From positions 1-7,814 of the forward strand of contig SLKB01000242.1 of the NCBI GenBank assembly GCA_007134805.1: a stretch of 7,814 bases of DNA, read 5' to 3'. The translations under genes and the position numbers were made by a program. Shown here in pieces: positions 7,041 to 7,814 of the stretch (its first letter is position 1; the number at the start of each line of letters is the position of its first letter). A model generated the notes under the pieces. That model was not told the DNA's origin and searched no databases. It saw only the letters and a program-made list of their open reading frames with translations. This DNA is from Paracoccaceae bacterium. Lineage in GTDB: Bacteria; Pseudomonadota; Alphaproteobacteria; Rhodobacterales; Rhodobacteraceae.

Positions 7041-7333
7041 TGCGCGATATTACACATGGTGACATCTGTGCCGCAGCGCGTGTGCTTGTGGACACGCCGC
7101 GCAGCAATTGGGACGCCGAGACGGCGCGTCTGCTGACTGAGGCCGAGCATGCCGACCGCTACCGTCGGGGCTTTGGCATTGCGCATCCGCGGCTGGGAAA
7201 CGGCACGCTGATGGCCGCGGCACTTGCGCGCGCGCCGGCACCGGCGCCACCTGCCTCCGATCTGGACTATCTGGCCGCGCTTGCTGCGGTCATCGAGGCC
7301 GTGCTCGACTGGCGCAGCGGCGAGCGGGTCTGA
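7040..7333 (+). CDS. Conserved-looking small hypothetical protein (97 aa) between GTA and ABC-F gene
   Basis: A 97-residue protein starting MRDITHGDICAAARVLVDTP. The start at 7040 is supported by AAGGAG with 7-nt spacing and by sharing one base with the preceding stop. Residues 8-17 and 25-42 read as helices. Residues 35-62 (AEHADRYRRGFGIAHPRLGN, then GTLMAAALAR) look like the conserved core. Residues 63-73 are an Ala/Pro linker, and residues 74-91 form a final hydrophobic helix. I recall a similar small family next to GTA clusters and ABC-F genes in Rhodobacterales (I believe labelled DUF7742, not verified); no function is known to me. No signal peptide, membrane segment or metal-binding cysteine cluster is seen; the single cysteine is C10. 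It probably sits on the GTA transcript, but it may be a chromosomal flanking gene rather than a particle component. Confidence 0.8.
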   Translation: MRDITHGDICAAARVLVDTPRSNWDAETARLLTEAEHADRYRRGFGIAHPRLGNGTLMAAALARAPAPAPPASDLDYLAALAAVIEAVLDWRSGERV

Positions 7334-7377
7334 AAATCCGCTTTTCCTGATGCAGCGCCGCGCATATACGCGCGGCC
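7334..7377 (+). promoter_or_regulatory. Intergenic spacer before the ABC-F gene, possible promoter
   Basis: This 44-nt spacer is the largest non-coding stretch in the window. It starts with an A-rich run followed by TTTTCC (7342-7347) and, 15 nt later, CATATA (7363-7368), which could act as a weak -35/-10 pair. If so, transcription would begin within a few bases of the ATG at 7378 and the message would be nearly leaderless, which would fit the absence of a Shine-Dalgarno. This is inference from weak matches. No U-tract terminator separates the GTA block from the ABC-F gene. Confidence 0.25.
7357..7376 (+). repeat. Perfect 7-bp inverted repeat (hairpin) just before the ABC-F start
   Basis: GCCGCGC (7357-7363) pairs perfectly with GCGCGGC (7370-7376) around the 6-nt loop ATATAC. 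It ends two bases before the ATG at 7378. No run of T follows, so it is not a normal intrinsic terminator. It could hide the start codon region in RNA, be a protein-binding site in DNA, or be chance in GC-rich sequence. Confidence 0.45.
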
Positions 7378-7814
7378 ATGGCACAGGCACCGCTTCTCCA
7401 ACTCTCGGACATCTCGCTCACGCATGGGGGCAACCCGGTCTTTGACCGTCTCGATCTGGTCATCCAGCCGGATGACCGCGTGGCGCTGGTCGGGCGCAAC
7501 GGGTCGGGCAAATCGACGCTGTTGAAGCTTATGGCCGGGCTTGTCGAGCCTGATCGCGGCACGCGCGCGCTCGCACCCGGGGTCACGGTCGGCTACATGG
7601 AACAAGATCCCGACTTCGCGGGCTGCGCCACTCTGGGCGATTATGCAGCGCGCAACCTCGATCCGGCCGAGCATTACCGGATCGAGATGGCGGCGGAAGG
7701 GCTTGAATTCGACCCTGCCCTTGATTCGGTCCGCGCCTCGGGGGGTGAGCGGCGGCGCGCGGCGCTGGCGCGATTGCTGGCCGAGGCGCCCGATCTGATG
7801 CTGCTCGACGAGCC
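7378..7814 (+). CDS. ABC-F family ATPase (Uup-like), N-terminal part only
   Basis: The frame is open from ATG 7378 to the window end, giving 145 residues of the first nucleotide-binding domain. Visible motifs are Walker A GRNGSGKST (39-47), the Q-loop glutamine in YMEQDP (Q76), the signature SGGERRR (121-127) and Walker B LMLLDE (140-145); the next residue would be Pro. ABC-F proteins have two such domains and no membrane segments; they act in the cytoplasm on ribosomes or in DNA-related roles (Uup). The start MAQAPLLQLSDISLTHGGNP is the usual one for Rhodobacterales homologues as I recall them. The Q-loop to signature distance is only about 45 residues, clearly shorter than in E. coli Uup. 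No Shine-Dalgarno is seen. It is probably a housekeeping flanking gene, not part of the GTA. The linker and second domain lie outside the window. Confidence 0.93.
   Translation, partial: MAQAPLLQLSDISLTHGGNPVFDRLDLVIQPDDRVALVGRNGSGKSTLLKLMAGLVEPDRGTRALAPGVTVGYMEQDPDFAGCATLGDYAARNLDPAEHYRIEMAAEGLEFDPALDSVRASGGERRRAALARLLAEAPDLMLLDE

Noticed and set aside
7332..7346. GAAAA/TTTTC inverted repeat after the 97-aa gene as a terminator
   Set aside because: The stem is only 5 bp and AT-rich, overlaps the stop codon, and is not followed by a T run, so it would not make a stable intrinsic terminator.
6134..7390. Antisense open frame of 418 codons across the end of g15 and the small genes
   Set aside because: It covers g15, the 38-codon ORF and the 97-aa gene in reverse, has an Arg/Ala-rich product with no motif, and has no plausible ribosome-binding site or partner.
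1..7814. CRISPR arrays, tRNA genes, insertion sequences or attachment sites
   Set aside because: No regularly spaced repeats, tRNA-like cloverleaf sequence, transposase frames or terminal inverted repeats were seen. The window is almost wholly filled by coding sequence of one strand.

Overview
The window looks like a chromosomal segment of an alphaproteobacterium of the order Rhodobacterales. The evidence is high G+C with strong third-position GC bias, the gene order, and protein sequences that match the tail half of the Rhodobacter capsulatus-type gene transfer agent (GTA, RcGTA). I identified everything from the translated sequence and from memory of the families; no search was run.

Layout, all genes on the + strand: the 3' end of g10 (1-167), g10.1 (164-373), g11 mini tape measure (370-1026), g12 distal tail protein (1041-1673), g13 tail hub (1670-2545), g14 NlpC/P60-type cell-wall peptidase (2533-2982) and g15, the 1313-residue 'megatron' baseplate/host-contact protein with a TIM-barrel-like domain (2986-6927). 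Next come a 38-codon ORF overlapping the end of g15 (6924-7040), a 97-residue conserved-looking hypothetical protein (7040-7333), and the start of an ABC-F (Uup-like) ATPase that runs off the window (7378-7814).

The genes from g10 to the 97-aa gene are packed almost without gaps. There are ATGA overlaps at 164, 370, 1670 and 6924, a 13-nt overlap at g13/g14, a 3-nt gap at g14/g15 and a one-base overlap at 7040. The only spacer inside the GTA block is 14 nt before g12, and it holds a good Shine-Dalgarno. This implies one polycistronic transcript from a promoter upstream of the window and heavy translational coupling. Functionally, g10/g10.1 sit where siphophage tail-assembly chaperones sit, g11 sets the length of a short tail, and g12, g13 and g15 build the tail tip. 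g14 and possibly g15 act on the recipient envelope, so that host DNA carried by the particle can enter another cell. No frameshift or premature stop was seen, so this half of the cluster looks intact.

The cluster type is known, not new. The details most worth a second look are the 38-codon basic ORF at the 3' end of g15, an extra cysteine in the predicted iron-sulfur site of g13, the glycosidase-like glutamates in g15, the frame geometry of g10/g10.1, and a perfect 7-bp hairpin next to the start codon of the ABC-F gene. No tRNA, rRNA, CRISPR array, insertion sequence or convincing terminator was seen. The longest non-coding stretch is 44 nt.
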